A stretch of DNA of 64,000 nucleotides, taken from contig VWZS01009934.1 in the NCBI GenBank assembly GCA_013397075.1, positions 1,116,001 through 1,180,000 of the forward strand, written 5' to 3'. The DNA comes from Rhabdornis inornatus. Lineage: Eukaryota > Chordata > Aves > Passeriformes > Rhabdornithidae. A program made the position numbers and the translations under genes. Every line of letters starts with the position of its first letter. Within the stretch, counting starts at the first letter, position 1. Shown piece after piece: positions 1 through 13,290 of this stretch. The notes below the pieces were generated by a model that was given only the letters and a program-made list of their open reading frames with translations, ran no database searches and had not been told where the DNA came from.

Positions 1-999
1 GTTAGTACAGCTGCCTTGACATATGAAGTTCTCTTTTTTCTTCCTGTCCAAGATGACATCATTTTTTGTAACCTGTGTCTCACCTGAACATCTGAAAGAA
101 AGCTATAGTTCAGAGACCTGGTTGTTCATTTTGCTCCATTTGCACAGTTCCTGGGGTAGTTGTTTATACATCTATTGATGCAAGAGACATTGGAGAATCA
201 GTCTAAATTGTCAGTGACTGCTGCCATCTCTGCAGTCCTGTGTAATTCACATAAAATATTTTTTTGCCGTCAGGAATTCAGATACAGCCTTTCTCATCAC
301 GACTGCTACTCTAGCTCATAGTCTTACTTCAAACTCATGATCTCAAGAGATAAATTCTATAATATATTTTATTATTTTAAGGACATTGCCACCACTCAGA
401 GAAGCAACGGCAACCACTCAGAGAAGTAATGGCTTACAAAGCAGGATACCTGTGGTGATCAATGGAGGACCCATGAGGATGGATGCTCTGTTCACAGATT
501 CTTCAGTTTGTAGTTCTTACTTTGGACACATTCCTCTGCCAGCAGCCAAAGTTAGGTGTCTGTGCCTTTCCTCAAGCAGCCTTGGCTGCTGCTTCTGGAT
601 CTGTCCCTCCTATTGACCAATGTTATATTTGCAACCAGATCTGCCTGGGACAGACATCATCTTGTGCCATGGGCAGAATCATTCACCTACTGTCTACAAA
701 CATGTTCAGGAGCTGTGTGGGAGCTCAGCCTGCTCCAGCCACAGGGCTCGCTTTAGCACATGAGCTGCTGTGCATGGGCACCCTTTGAGAATGGCAGCAG
801 ACAGAAAGGCCAGAACTGTGCACTTCCAACCACAGGATTTTCAAGGGAATCCAACTCTTCAGCAGCTCAAAGCCTTATTATGGCAGTTTTACATCAACCC
901 ATCTCTTCATCTCTCGATTTTTTCATGCACAGAATGTGCATTTCATGATAATTTTTGTCCACACTTTGAGCATACAAACTCTAGGTCATTGCAGGCTTG
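1..999. other. no gene recognised
   Basis: AT-rich sequence with the small 22-bp duplication near 400. Overlapping short ORFs between 386 and 1006 share no recognisable domain and lack splice or codon-bias support. Confidence 0.6.
389..432 (+). repeat. 22-bp tandem duplication, 19 of 22 identical
   Basis: Two adjacent units share ACCACTCAGAGAAG and differ at three positions. No gene is recognised around it. Confidence 0.8.
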
Positions 1000-2044
1000 T
1001 TGCTAGAGGTCTGTCAGTCTGTCAGTCTGACTTAGGTCCTATAGAAGCTCATGGAGCAGACCATGACACATGCAGGACAACCAGGGGATCAGGCTCAGCC
1101 AGCAGGGGTTTGTGAAACATAGGTCCTGATTGCCTAACCCAGACTCATTCCATGAAAAGATGACCTGCTTAGTGGATGAGGGGAAGCCTGTGGATATTGT
1201 CTACCTGGACTTTTGTAAAGCCTTTGACACTGTTTCCTACAACATTCTTGCAGAGTAACTGACTTCTCATGGATGAAGATGGGTGCTCACATCTTCACCA
1301 CTTCATTGCCCTTCTATCAAGAACAAGTGCTGGGTCCTGCTCCCCCTGCAGGACTACAGGGTGGGGCAGAGTGGCTGGAAAGCTGACTGGGGAAAGGAGC
1401 CTTGGGGTGCTGGTCAACAGCCAGCTGAACATGAGCCAGTGTGTGCCAAGAAGGCCAATGGCATCCTGGCCTGGATCAGCAATAGTATGGCCATCAGGAC
1501 CAGTGCAGTGACCATGACCCTGTACTCGGCACAGGTGAGGCCACACCTTGAATCTTGTGTCAGTTCTGGGCCCCTCCGTTCAGGAAGGTCAGTGAGGGGC
1601 TGGAGTGTGTCCAGAGAAGGGCAATGGAACTGTTGAAGAGTACGGAGCACAAATCCTGTGAGGAGCAGCTGAGGGAGCTGGAGGTGTTTAGCCTGGAGAA
1701 AAGGAGGCTCATGAGAGACCTCATTTTTCTCTACAGCTAACAGAAAGGAAGTTGTAATGAGGTGGTCAGCCTCTTCTCCCAAACACCAATCAAATGGAAA
1801 AGAAGAAATTACCTCAAGTTGTACCAGGGGAGGTTTAGAAAAACTTCTTCATGAAAAAGGTTGTCAGGCAGTGGAACAGGCTGCCCAGGGAAGTGGTGGT
1901 CACCTCCCTGGAGGTGTTTAAAAGGTGTGTGCAAATGTGGCGTTTGGGGATGTGGTTTAGTGGTGGGCTTGGCAGTGCTGTATTAATAGTTGGACTCAAT
2001 GATCTTGAAGGTCTTTTTCAACCTTAATGATTCTATGATTCTGC
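1000..2044 (+). mobile_element. CR1 LINE fragment, sense, with intact 3' end
   Basis: The sequence begins in the reverse transcriptase region (a degenerate form of the RPVSLT...VMEQ coding block) and includes a clear VDIVYLDFCKAFDTVS catalytic-region remnant near 1190-1240. It then skips part of the RT and resumes with the C-terminal coding and 3'UTR sequence. It ends in the typical CR1 terminus ATTCTATGATTCTG at about 2030-2044. Several frameshifts and stops make it a dead copy. An 8-bp unit is repeated at 1013-1029. Confidence 0.9.
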
Positions 2045-4704
2045 CATGAGTAAGTCTAAAAGTTCAATTTTTATTTCAAACAGCCATTTGATTCAAGTGT
2101 TTCAAGCAAAGGTTCTTATCTTCAACAAGAAAAAAAAAAAGCTTTGGGTGAGTAGTGAAATAAATCACAAGTTTATTTGCAACTTTTTAACAGCCAGTTG
2201 CTCAATATGGCCTCTGGCACAGCATATGCAACAACCAGTGAAAAGTGCTTGTACTGAGGAACCAGCAGCAGTTATTCTTCTGACAAATATTTACCCTTAT
2301 GTGTTGCTTCATCTTTCTAGCCAACATCTTTGTCACCAGCTCCTCGACAAACTGGAATGAAACTGTCTGAAATGCCATCAGATCCCGATGAACGCAATCA
2401 TGAACACCTTACTGTGTCGAACTGAATGTAAAAAAAGAATATCAAAATCAGTATTTTATTCAATTAAATTAGTATTACTGCATGCAAAGGATTCTCTGCT
2501 GTCTTCATTTCAACATCAAATTTTATTTACCTTCTCCCAAGCTTTTCAAGATGTATCCCAGGCTGTCAGATTGACAATGCTAAATTACTTTGTAGTAAAA
2601 ATTGTAGGGAGGAATCTGGAGGTTTTGGTGACTGGACAAATGAAAGGTGCTAAATCTGACACACAGTAAAAAATATGGGAGATGGTTTGGGAAGGTAATA
2701 AGAACATATTAGCTGGATGTTTCTGTTAGAGTATTCAGTAGAAAAATATTTAATGATGCTGACATTTAAATTGTGGTAATTAGATTTCCTAGTTAGCACC
2801 ACATTGAGAAGAATGGGAACAGTTTATATACTGCTCAGAGCTATTATTTCACACTGTCTACAAACTTGGATTGGCAAGAATGACCTGGTTCACATTCTAT
2901 TTATACAGGAGTTTTATTTTGGCATTGATGAAAGCTTAGCTTTTGGATCACAGTCCTCTTCTATTATGTGGCTCTGTGAGGATGGGAATCACAAAAGGCT
3001 TGCTTCCAGCCAAGCTTGGATCTCCTCTAGTGAGATAGCTGCATAAGGCATTGCCTCTGCATATACTGGTCTGCAAATACGGCCAGGACAAGGAAAGGGA
3101 GGTCTACATGTCTTAGAAGGTACACTGGACATTTGAACAGAGAACATTTTCTTTGCAAAAGGATTGTGGGAGAAGCAGAGTAAACGCCTGCCATTATTTC
3201 CTCTCCAAGAGATTTGTCCCCTTGATGGCAGAGGTTTGCCGCAGCAGGCAGAACAGAGAGCTACCCCCACCACGACACAGACTGACAGGCTCCATCTGAG
3301 TCAGTTTTACTGCCTTGCACTGTAACTGTGGGGCAGCAACCCACGTAAAAAACATCTTCTGCCAGCTGACTTTTCCCCCTCCAGAGTTTCTGCAACAGAA
3401 CAGCTTTGGTGCATGGCATGAGGAAAGAATCTACTTTCCTGTTCATTTTAAGAAATATTATGATCATCCTCTTCTTTTTCTCCTATGGGCAGGGAACTGG
3501 CCTCACCATTAACTTCACCATTAACTCACCAACTCACTTAACAAATGAATTATTTCAGTTTAGGTGTCTTTGTCACGGCTTTAGGGGAGACAGCAAGTCT
3601 TCTGAAATGCTGCCTGCAGCCAGCTTACTCCACAGCCAGGTGTGGCTGTGTTCAAGTCAAAAACCTGTAAGCAGGGAGCTCATCACCTTGCTGTGGAGGC
3701 TCCTGCTAGCTGAAGGGGCAGAAATGCTTGTCTGGGATTGAAGGTAAGAAGGAGGGTTAAAAGAGGTGCATCTGATGAAATGTCAAGGCTGGGGGAGGAT
3801 CCGTTTGTGGGGAAAAGAGGGCTACAGTAGGACTGGAGAGGCAGAATAAGTGCACATGGGATAAATATTGTGACACTGGAGTGTGTGGTAGAGATGGATG
3901 GATAAAAGACCAAATTATGTGGGTAAGAGCAAATTGAAGAGAGAGATCATGGAGGCAGACAGTCTGTAGCCACGGGGATATTCTGCCCTCTAGGAAGCCA
4001 GGTTGATCCCAGAAGCAGCTCCACCCTTCTGCTGTTGGTCGATATCGAAGAAATCCAGTAGCAATGTGTGAATCTCACCTTCCCTCATTTCCAAAGGGCT
4101 GGCTTGCAGTCTAGCACAACCCCCCACTATTCCAGAAGCAAAAGTGATCAGGAAGCCAAGATTTATGCTGTACTTGTGGGTATAAACAATGCTGCTGCTA
4201 AGGTTCAAATGATGCATGCCTGTTTTTTTAAGAAATCATTAAGCCCTCCAGAAAAATTCCAAATGGGCCTTTTTATTACGAAGTAAAAAACCAAAAAAAA
4301 CGTACTTCAGAGCTAAGCACTCAAAATCTAAGAAAAGCATACAGAGTTATCAGAGACTCAGAACACTCTCCATATGTGTGCTCTCTGTGAGAGAGTGTTT
4401 AATTAGGTGATCATGTTATATTTCATCCACATGACCTTTGCCTGATAACACACACAGGGCAGTGAGTCTTCAAATTTTTTGCTGCTCTTGAAAAGCACAA
4501 AAACATATTTCTATAGACACTTTATTTTGCTCCACAGTAATGAAATATATTTATAGAGCTGTAGTAGGTTAACAGGCAAACTATCTGAGGAAAAGCAGAA
4601 GGGAGGAATAACTTGATGAGTAACTAATCACTCATAAAATTCTTGTAGTGACAACTCCTACAGGTATTTCTGAATTTGTGAACTACCTCATCTTCACTGT
4701 GGCT

Positions 4705-4763
4705 TTTTCCGTTTTTGTTTTTTGTTTTTGTTTTGTTTGTTGTTTGTTTGGGGTTTTTTTTAA
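4705..4763. repeat. T/G-rich simple repeat
   Basis: Imperfect (TTTTG)n and (TTTG)n words run into an 8-base T run. There is no coding signal. Confidence 0.85.
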
Positions 4764-7700
4764 GTGAGCAACCTGGTCATTATTTACTTTGTCTGGTATA
4801 AATCTATTAAAGGGATATAATTACATAGCAGTCTTCCCCTTGGAGGAAGCACTAAGATGTCCTTTGGACCCGTATTCCAGTTTATTTTCATGAAACTTTC
4901 AGGATGTGAAGATTGCATAACTTTGGACCTGCTGTCAGATCTGGCCAGTGGCAAGTATGTGAGCTGAGACAAGCTCCCCCAGCCCACACTCACACTCACA
5001 CCCCCAGTTACTCAATCAGTCACATGAGCACCCAAGCCCCGTTTCTCCAGGCCAAATGGATTCATTCCCTGTATGGAAGCTTGCAGAAGTTTTTTTCCAG
5101 TGTATACAGCGTTAGATTTGCTCAGAAGCTTTGAAATCCTGCATTTTTGTGAAGCCTTATCCTGAGTTCCTGGACAGGGAATGCCTGGCCACATAAAGAG
5201 CACTGGTGCTGCCAAGCCAAGTTTGCAAGCGAGGGAGGCCCCAAAATGCAGCCTGTGAATCCCTGCTGGGTGAGGATCACCAGCTGCACAGCCCTTAAAA
5301 CCAAGTGCACTGTTTCATTAGAAAGAATACCTCTGACCTCACACATTCCCTCGAGCTTGGAGTGTCTGCAAACAAGCAATTTGCTCACAGTGTGGAAGCT
5401 TATCATCAGGCAACTAATTCAGCTTCCCTCCACTGGGATAATAAATTCTATTTACTTACCTGTTATCAGCAACAATAGTTGTTTAGAAAGAATGAAACAG
5501 AACATGATTGATTAGTTCTTTCTCCAGCTCCTCGTGGATCCAAGGTTATTTTTTTCATCCATCGTGCCACATTAACACAAGCACGATTTCTTTCAAGGTA
5601 GCAGTGTGGCTATCATGGTAGCAGAGTGGATTATTCAGTGCCATGTTCAGCAGCAGTAGCTGTTTTTCTCCCATCTTCACTGCAACATGCATATAAGATT
5701 TCTAAGGCTACCGTATGCTTACAGCTTTTTCTCCCATACTGTATTTAGACAGGAAAACCTGTTGGTTTCTCTATAAATTTCAGTGTCTAGAAATCAACTG
5801 CAATCCTCTGAACTAAAACAGGAATTCAGATGTATTTTTTTGCTAGACGAAAATAATTAAAGGAGAGCTATTATATTTATTTATTTACTTCCTTATCCTT
5901 TATTGGCATGGGCAAACAGCGACTTTTCTCTCCTGCTTTTACTGAAAAGTCTCTTACCAAGGCTTAAGTCCTCTCTTGTCCCTTGAGCATTCTCTCCATG
6001 GAGCTGCAGCTGGTGAAAATAGAGCCAGCAGAAGTACAGCCATGCCCTTCCTTATTTGCTTGCAGTTGAAGTCTGTCATTGGTTCTACAATAGACAATAT
6101 GATTTCCCACTTGCAACAGGTGGTGGAGCAAATGCAATCCAGACAGGCACTCACCCAGCACAGCAGCTGTGGCTCTACCTCCCCTGGGACATGCCATGAA
6201 AAAGTCAATACACATACAAGACGGTTTTTTTCCTAAAAACTGTGTGCTTTGATAGGGGCAACCTACACTTCTCTTGCTCTGGCCTTACCTGTTGTCCTCC
6301 ACCTGTAATGTTCACACTCTACCACGAGTCTCTAAGCCAAGGCTCCCTCTGCCACTCAGCATGGATCACACATCAGTATTGAAGATAAACTCTCCTTCAG
6401 CAAGGTGGAAAGGCCAGGTTTTTTTCCCCCAACAAATCTTAAGGGATGGGACTATGCTCTGTGAACCATTACTTTTGACAGATTCTGAAGGGGTAGCACC
6501 AGTCCCATCATTCTCCAAGTCTTCTGTCTTTCTTTCCTGCCTTTGCTGCCCCAAAAGCCCATTGCTCATTCACCTGTCTCATGGACTAGGAAAACTGGGG
6601 AGATAAGGGAGGGAGGCAGAGAGAGTAGGAAGGCACACATGATCCCAGGACAGATAGTCTAAGTGGTGCAGTCATATTCTCTCTTTTTAAAAATACCAAA
6701 TATATGCTGTCTCTTCATATCTGGCACTCATGAAGTTCTCATTTTGCCATTCCTGATCAGCAACAGGCATTGTGGAAGAGTACTGACATTTAAACTTTCA
6801 TAGTATGTCCATACTGTGTGGGATTTCATGTGGAGAAAGAAGACCTGTGGGGGTAGTTCTTGCCTTGAGTGATGGAGGATTATTGCTCTTTGTGGGGGAA
6901 AGGTGAGTGTATTATGCAAGACCCCCATTAAAAAAAAAAACAAGATTAAGAAAGATAAGTGGCTGTGAATAACTAGAGCTCAGTTTTCAGCTGAACTAAC
7001 AGTAAAAATATTTTTAACAGATTTAGTTTTAATAAAATGAGAGGAGTGACATGAGTCTGAGGGGAAAATTAAAGAAATGCAGCTGAAGAGGAAACCTGCT
7101 GCCGCACTGGCTTCATCACACCTTGCACTAATCCTTTCTCTCCCTCCTTCACAGTTGAGGAGGGAGAGAAAGAGCCTGGTTTTGTAGCCAAAGTTGACTC
7201 ACCATACTTTGAGACCAGAGGATCTGCACCTGTGCACACCAAGACCAACCCTACCCAAAGTCATATAATGAATGTTTGATAACAAGCATGGAACTGCCCA
7301 GGCTGTCCCTTCAACACAAGGTGCCAGAGCAAGCAGTCGCATGGACATGGGCGTGGGCTGTCAACTTCAACTCCTTCAGGACTACCTCCAGAGTACCAAG
7401 CTGGAGTGTGGAGGAAGCCATGCACTCCCTGGCAGGAAACCAGGTGTTCCTGCTTTAGCATCTGGGCCCCCCAGGGTTTTCCTTGGGGTTGCCATGGCAA
7501 GCAACAGCAAGACTGCATTGGGTTTTCAGGACTGAGCCCTTAGTCCATCCTGCTTATTGAAATCAGCTCCTTGCAGCAAGAACAGTCCCCAAACCCAGGG
7601 AGATCTCCATGTCAAAGGGATTTCAGGGTATTACTCTTGACATACTAAAATAATTGGCTGTAATGGGAATGCTGAAGGAGATGATGCCAAAGTGACTGTC

Positions 7701-8172
7701 CAGAGCGCTGAATACTGCAGAAAAAATGGCTTCACATAATCAGAATTATAGGCATTTCTGCTTGAAGGTGTAAACCTACATTTTCCAAATGAAGCTTTTA
7801 TTGTGGTGTTCTAAAAAGAAAATCCTTTTCTTTATACCTAAAAAAAATTCAGAATGTACTTTGCTCAACACAAAATACTTTTAAATGCTGTCCCAACATC
7901 ATAATTTCTGAGCAGTTTGTACTGAAGATGTAACATCTTGGTGCTCTGAGCAATAGAAGACCAGAAATACTGAAATGATAGTGATCCTAGTCTAAGGAAA
8001 AATTAGTCCTTAGATTTTAGTAAAAATCTACTTTTTTCCTTGTTATTTATAATAACATTTCTAGTTCCAAGTTCTCATGCTGAGAAATGTGAATGAAATC
8101 AACTGTGGTCTTGTTGCTGTTTTCTGTAAAGAGATGTGACCTGGGACCTCTGGTACAAATGGTGTTTCACAT

Positions 8173-8199
8173 ATTTCTGAATCTGTGAGATTCAGAAAT
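8173..8199. repeat. perfect 12-bp inverted repeat, 3-base loop
   Basis: ATTTCTGAATCT (8173-8184) pairs with AGATTCAGAAAT (8188-8199) around GTG. The surroundings are AT-rich and non-coding. Confidence 0.9.
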
Positions 8200-11100
8200 G
8201 TCCAGACATATCCTGATGATTAAAAGTAGCTACAAAAATAAGTCTAGGTCTACAAAATAACGGGTTTTCCCAAATTACCCTCACAGATTTTAAACATATA
8301 TTTTGGAAAAAATGCCTTAGTAGTACCTTCGTTAAGTTGATTGAGAGTATAAGCCAGACTATATAAATCTAGATACAAACAGATATTAAATACTAATATT
8401 TCTAGTAATATTAAATAGCAGAGACCCTCCACCTGTATCTGCATTTGGCCTCCAGTTATTAAAGTAATTGTGCATATTAAGAGATTAAGCCTTTTGGAAG
8501 CTGCAATTATTTTCTGCCAATTTATTCTATACTGCTATATTTTTAATGAGGTCATTTACTGGAGGGTTTTGGGACAAAATCCAGAGTATTTACAGATTGG
8601 CATGGATTGCCAAAAACAATTGTGGATAAAAATAAAGTGTGTGACTTTTTCATACAGGGAAAACTGAAATCTGTAAAGTCATTTTTAATTAAAAGGTCCT
8701 TGGTCCAGGATATGTGTGATATCTTCCAAATCTAATTAATGATTACCCATTTTTTACTATATTTATTCATTCTTGAACAGTTTTCAAATATTATTCTGTG
8801 CTGTTAGATACAGTGGGCCTGATTCTCATGAACAATGAGTTTCTGTCCCCTTCTGACAGCTCAAGAATCCCTGAAAGTGAGCAAAGCTGGCAAGAGAATT
8901 CTGCAATTCTTTTTCATGCTCTCATAATTTCAGAACAAGTCCATTATAAGTGAGAATAAAGGTATTTTTGTTTCTTAGAAGAGAACAGGCATATCCTTTG
9001 CACAGGAGCCTTATATGTCTTCAGCAAAGCTTTGTCTTTTGCCCTGGTTTAGTTGGGCAGATAAACAGTCTCTACAAAGAGGAGCACTTGAAGGTTATGT
9101 TTAGCTATTCTAGCTTAGTTAGCATCTGCCAGCAGCCAAAGTATCCTAAGACATTGCTAAGTCCTCCAAGAGATGAGCTGTATCCTTGTTCCATTATTTT
9201 ATTTCTGTGCTAGTAGCAGTGGCCTGAAATACAAAGGTCACTGACTCTCCCAAAAATTCACACTTTAGTGTAACTATTCATATTATGCCAGTTCAAGTCT
9301 GTATCTGCAACCTCATAAATGAGGGTCACTTTTGAGACAAAAGTAGACCCTCTTGACTACTTCTATCTGACTCTCCAGATTCTCATTTAATTTATATAAA
9401 GTGAGATTAAGCTCGTGCTTTAAGGTTAATGGCGAAACCTTGACTGGAATAAGTTTAGTCCAGACACTCTCAGTGTCATCCCTATTATAACAACAGAATT
9501 CAAGGCTTTTTATTTTTGAATACCTGTCTGTGCATCCCAAGATTTTCTTGAAGGGAAGCTAGAGTTCAGCTAGCAGGTTTAAATTGACATCTAGTTTGAT
9601 GCTGATAATGTGTGTCTCCGCCTATGCACAAGTTTGGATGTTAGTCAGCTATTTCAGTACCTAAAAATTCCTCTCAAATTGATTAACATGTTTCCAAACT
9701 TATTTTATGCCTTGCCAATTAACCAGATACTCTCCATTGTGGCCTGTTAAAATCTTTAGTAAGGGAAACAAAATTGAAGGATAAAAAAACTGTGAAGAAA
9801 AGTAATAATGAGAGCTGTGTGCTGTTCTCTGTTAGCACAGGGGAGGTTGATGAACCATCCATAGCTGTTTAAGCAGGCAGCATCGATAGAAGGATTGGCT
9901 CTGGTGCCTGTGCAGCATTGACTGGTAGAAAGTAAATTTTTGCTGTTGCTTGCAGTGCAATGCCTAAGGCACAGTGCTGTATTATAATGGGGAATTAGAG
10001 CCAGACTATGAAAAGCCTTGTTGCCTGCAACTAATCTACAGGATGACAGCATTTTAAAAAATGGATAAATGCTACCTGAGCAAAGGGGGGAAATTGCAAT
10101 ATCAGAGAAGACACAGCATATTTCCCCATCAGCAACAGAGGATATATCTCACAGTGCTCAATACATTGGCTGTTGTAATCATACTCAGTACACCATGTGA
10201 TTGTTTTATGTGGTTGATTTGCTGTTATCTTTAATTAGCCACAATTCTTTCTTTTTGAACATTAAATGAGTTTGGTTTAAGAATTCTAATTGTAAAAGTC
10301 TCTCAAATTAACAAAATGGAAAAAAAAATACATTTGTAATGAACTGAATTTTAGATTACAATAAGCTATTACAGGGAACAGAACAAACGTGTGCAGGAAA
10401 ATAATTAAACTGCACGGAGTTGTCCATGCTGTACCACATTCCCCCACCTTCCCCACTTTGGTTCCTCTTCTAGGCTCTTTCAAGCACAGAGCTTTCCTCA
10501 TCTACATCCACAGTCAGTTTTTTTCAGTGGAGACAATTCCTGAGCTTCAGCCACCCATTCAGGGGAAGGATATAAGCAGACTCAGAATTTAGATCATAAT
10601 TTTCAAAGGCTAGAGCAACTGGAAGATTTTCTGCCACTTAATATAGAAATGGGTGTTATCTTCCAGAAGAAATTGCACTCTCCCACAGCCTTGTCTTGAA
10701 TCTTCTGTCAAAGGAAATGGGCTTATATATTGCTAAAATATCTTGAGCAGTTTTTGACACTTCAAAGCATCAATGTGCTCAGCACAACGTGGACTAGCTA
10801 ACACTTCCAAAGTGACTGTACACTGAGGATCACACTGCTTTAGAGACAGACAAAATTCTTACAAAACAGATGTCAAAAGTGACACAGCAACCATTCTGCC
10901 GTGTACTCTGGCTGTCGCTTTTCTTAAGCCTGCCACAGGGCAACTATCAGCATACTTGCTATTCAATACATGTATTTGCAGCTCTTTCATGATACATTAG
11001 AGAACTACCTCTCCGATGCCAAGAGGACATGTGAATGTAATTTCTCATTCCACAAAGCATTTGCTATGTTCTTCAAAAGGTTAACCCACCTTACTAAACT

Positions 11101-12764
11101 GTGCAAACATTATTTCACTTTTATTGACACTCTTTTCAGACCATGAAATGACTTGTGTTTTAATCTACTTTTTTTCTTTAATATTGAAGAGAACAGACTA
11201 ATTTAATAAGCCACACACAGAGGTATTTAAAAAACATGTTTTCCAAAGCTTATGAAGTTGCAAGAGGTAAATAAAAATGGTGTGTCACAAAGAAGGTGTT
11301 ATTGGTGAGATAAATACAGTTCTGTTTACTGGGCTGGTATTAGCTTCTTGGGTTTTTTTCTTCCAAGATATGTGTAGAGACCATGGCACAGCTTTCATGC
11401 AGGAAATGCTCCATGCTACTTTCATTGCGAATAGTAAGGTTATATGGTCTGATTATCTTTTCTGGGGGTGGGGGGGAAATATTGCTACTAAAATTAAAAT
11501 CTGAAAGGATTATTTCATCCTCAGCATAATATTCTTTTCCCAAATATGATGCATTGCCCACTTCACTTCTCATGGTGTGTGAAAGCAGAAGGTGGAGCAT
11601 CTAACAGGGCTGACTGCTCATTGGGGCACTAACAAATGTTGTAGCACACAGGCTGGTGCTACATAAAAGGAAAGTGTAGGCAGCAATTTGGTCAGGTCAT
11701 TTTGCCATATAATTTACAGAGCCAGTTTTCCATACTGTGCCTAGGGGGAAATAAAAGGTCCCGGCACTCCTGAACATGTCTGTGGGCCTAACTGCAGAAG
11801 CTATTAAACACCATTATCATTGTAAGCAGTGTGCCCAGATGAATGAGCTGGCTGGTGGAGCAGGGCTGGGGACCAGGTGCACAGCAGCCTTTGCTTTCAG
11901 CAGCTATAGGTCACGTGAGATGATTCCTCCAAGGCTGTGTCCTCTCAGGGGAATGGGATGTCCATCCAATACAACTTCACAGTGGCCACTTTTCTGGAAA
12001 GCCAGAGGAGTGAGGGAGGTCTTTTTCTCATAGGAGACCATGAAAGAGTAGTGGGGCACCACTCTTGATCAGGATGCTTATATTAAATACTCCAAACTCT
12101 GAAAAAGAAAATATTTCAGAAGTGTGGGACATGGAAATCCTGCTGGTAAAAACTTGTCTTAACTGAGAATTCCACCCTGTATTTTTCTGATGAGGGGTTA
12201 ACTCAGCAACAACATGCCACAAATGCTCCTTTCAAATTCAGTAACATATTTGAACATGTGTTCGAGAAACACAGCTTTGATCTGAGGAACTGGATTTGAC
12301 TGTCTGCAGACTCTTGGGTTTCATGGTTCAAGAAATTGGTTCACATAGCAAAATATTAAGGATCTCATACAAATTCTACAGTCTATACAGATTAGAAAAA
12401 TGGCACACAGCATTAGCTAGCAGTTGCTTCATACTTAAAATGAAGAAAAAAATCCTCAGCAGTTCAGACATCTCTATGGTAAGCCTACAAGGAATCCAAC
12501 CTCTTGAAGAACAGGCTGGTCAAATTGACCAGAGTAATAACTTCAGTCTATATTAAAAACAATTCCAAGTACAACTAAAGAAATTGGGATTTTGCTCTTG
12601 ACAAAACAATCAATGCTGAAATCTGCAGCCCCTTTGTTTTTTCCTCCTATCCTTTGAGCTGAGCATTTGGGCATTACTAATCCTTAAACAGCAGCAAGTG
12701 ATCTTTAGGATAGAAGAAAGACTGTTCCAGAGCGGCTGCCTATCAAAGGTTTCTGCTAAAGAGT

Positions 12765-13290
12765 CTGTGCCAAAGTGATTGGCACTGTGAGGCCACAGCA
12801 GGAGTATTGGATCCAGTTGTGAATTGCCCAGTATAAGAGAGAAATAAACATACTGGAGACTCCAGCAAAGTGCCACAAAGTTGAAGGGACTGGAGCATCC
12901 CTCCTTTGAGGAAAGGCTGAGAGAGCTGGGGCTCCTCAGCCTGGAGAAGACTCAACTCAGAGGAATCTCATCCATATCTATAAACCCCTGAGGGGATGGT
13001 GCCAGGAAGGTGGAGCTGGGCTCTTTCCAGTGATGCCCAGTGACAGGACCAAAAGCAATGGTCACAATGTGAAACACAGGAGGTTCCCTCTGAACAGCAG
13101 GAAACACTTTTCCACTGTGAGGGTGACCGAGCACTGACCCAGGCTTTCCAGGGAGGTTGTGGGTTTTCCAGCCATTTGTGGAATTCCAAAGACCATAGGG
13201 ACATAGTGCTGGCAACTGGCTCTCAGCATCCTTGCTTGAGCAGAAAGGTCAGACCACAAGACTTTCAGAGGTCATACCCAAAATTTCTAG
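12765..13290 (+). mobile_element. CR1 LINE 3' fragment, sense
   Basis: The stretch reads as the CR1 C-terminal coding region and 3'UTR: 'GAGGAAAGGCTGAGAGAGCT', then 'AGCCTGGAGAAGA', then the 'AACAGCAGGAAACACTTTT' block. The frame is broken, and the usual terminal octamer is not evident, so both ends are approximate. Confidence 0.85.

Larger units (their letters stand above)
2045..12764. other. intergenic or intronic DNA, no gene recognised
   Basis: Mostly unique AT-rich DNA with short chance ORFs. It holds the T/G tract at 4.7 kb and the hairpin at 8.17 kb. I found no exon with convincing splice sites and protein similarity. Confidence 0.6.
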
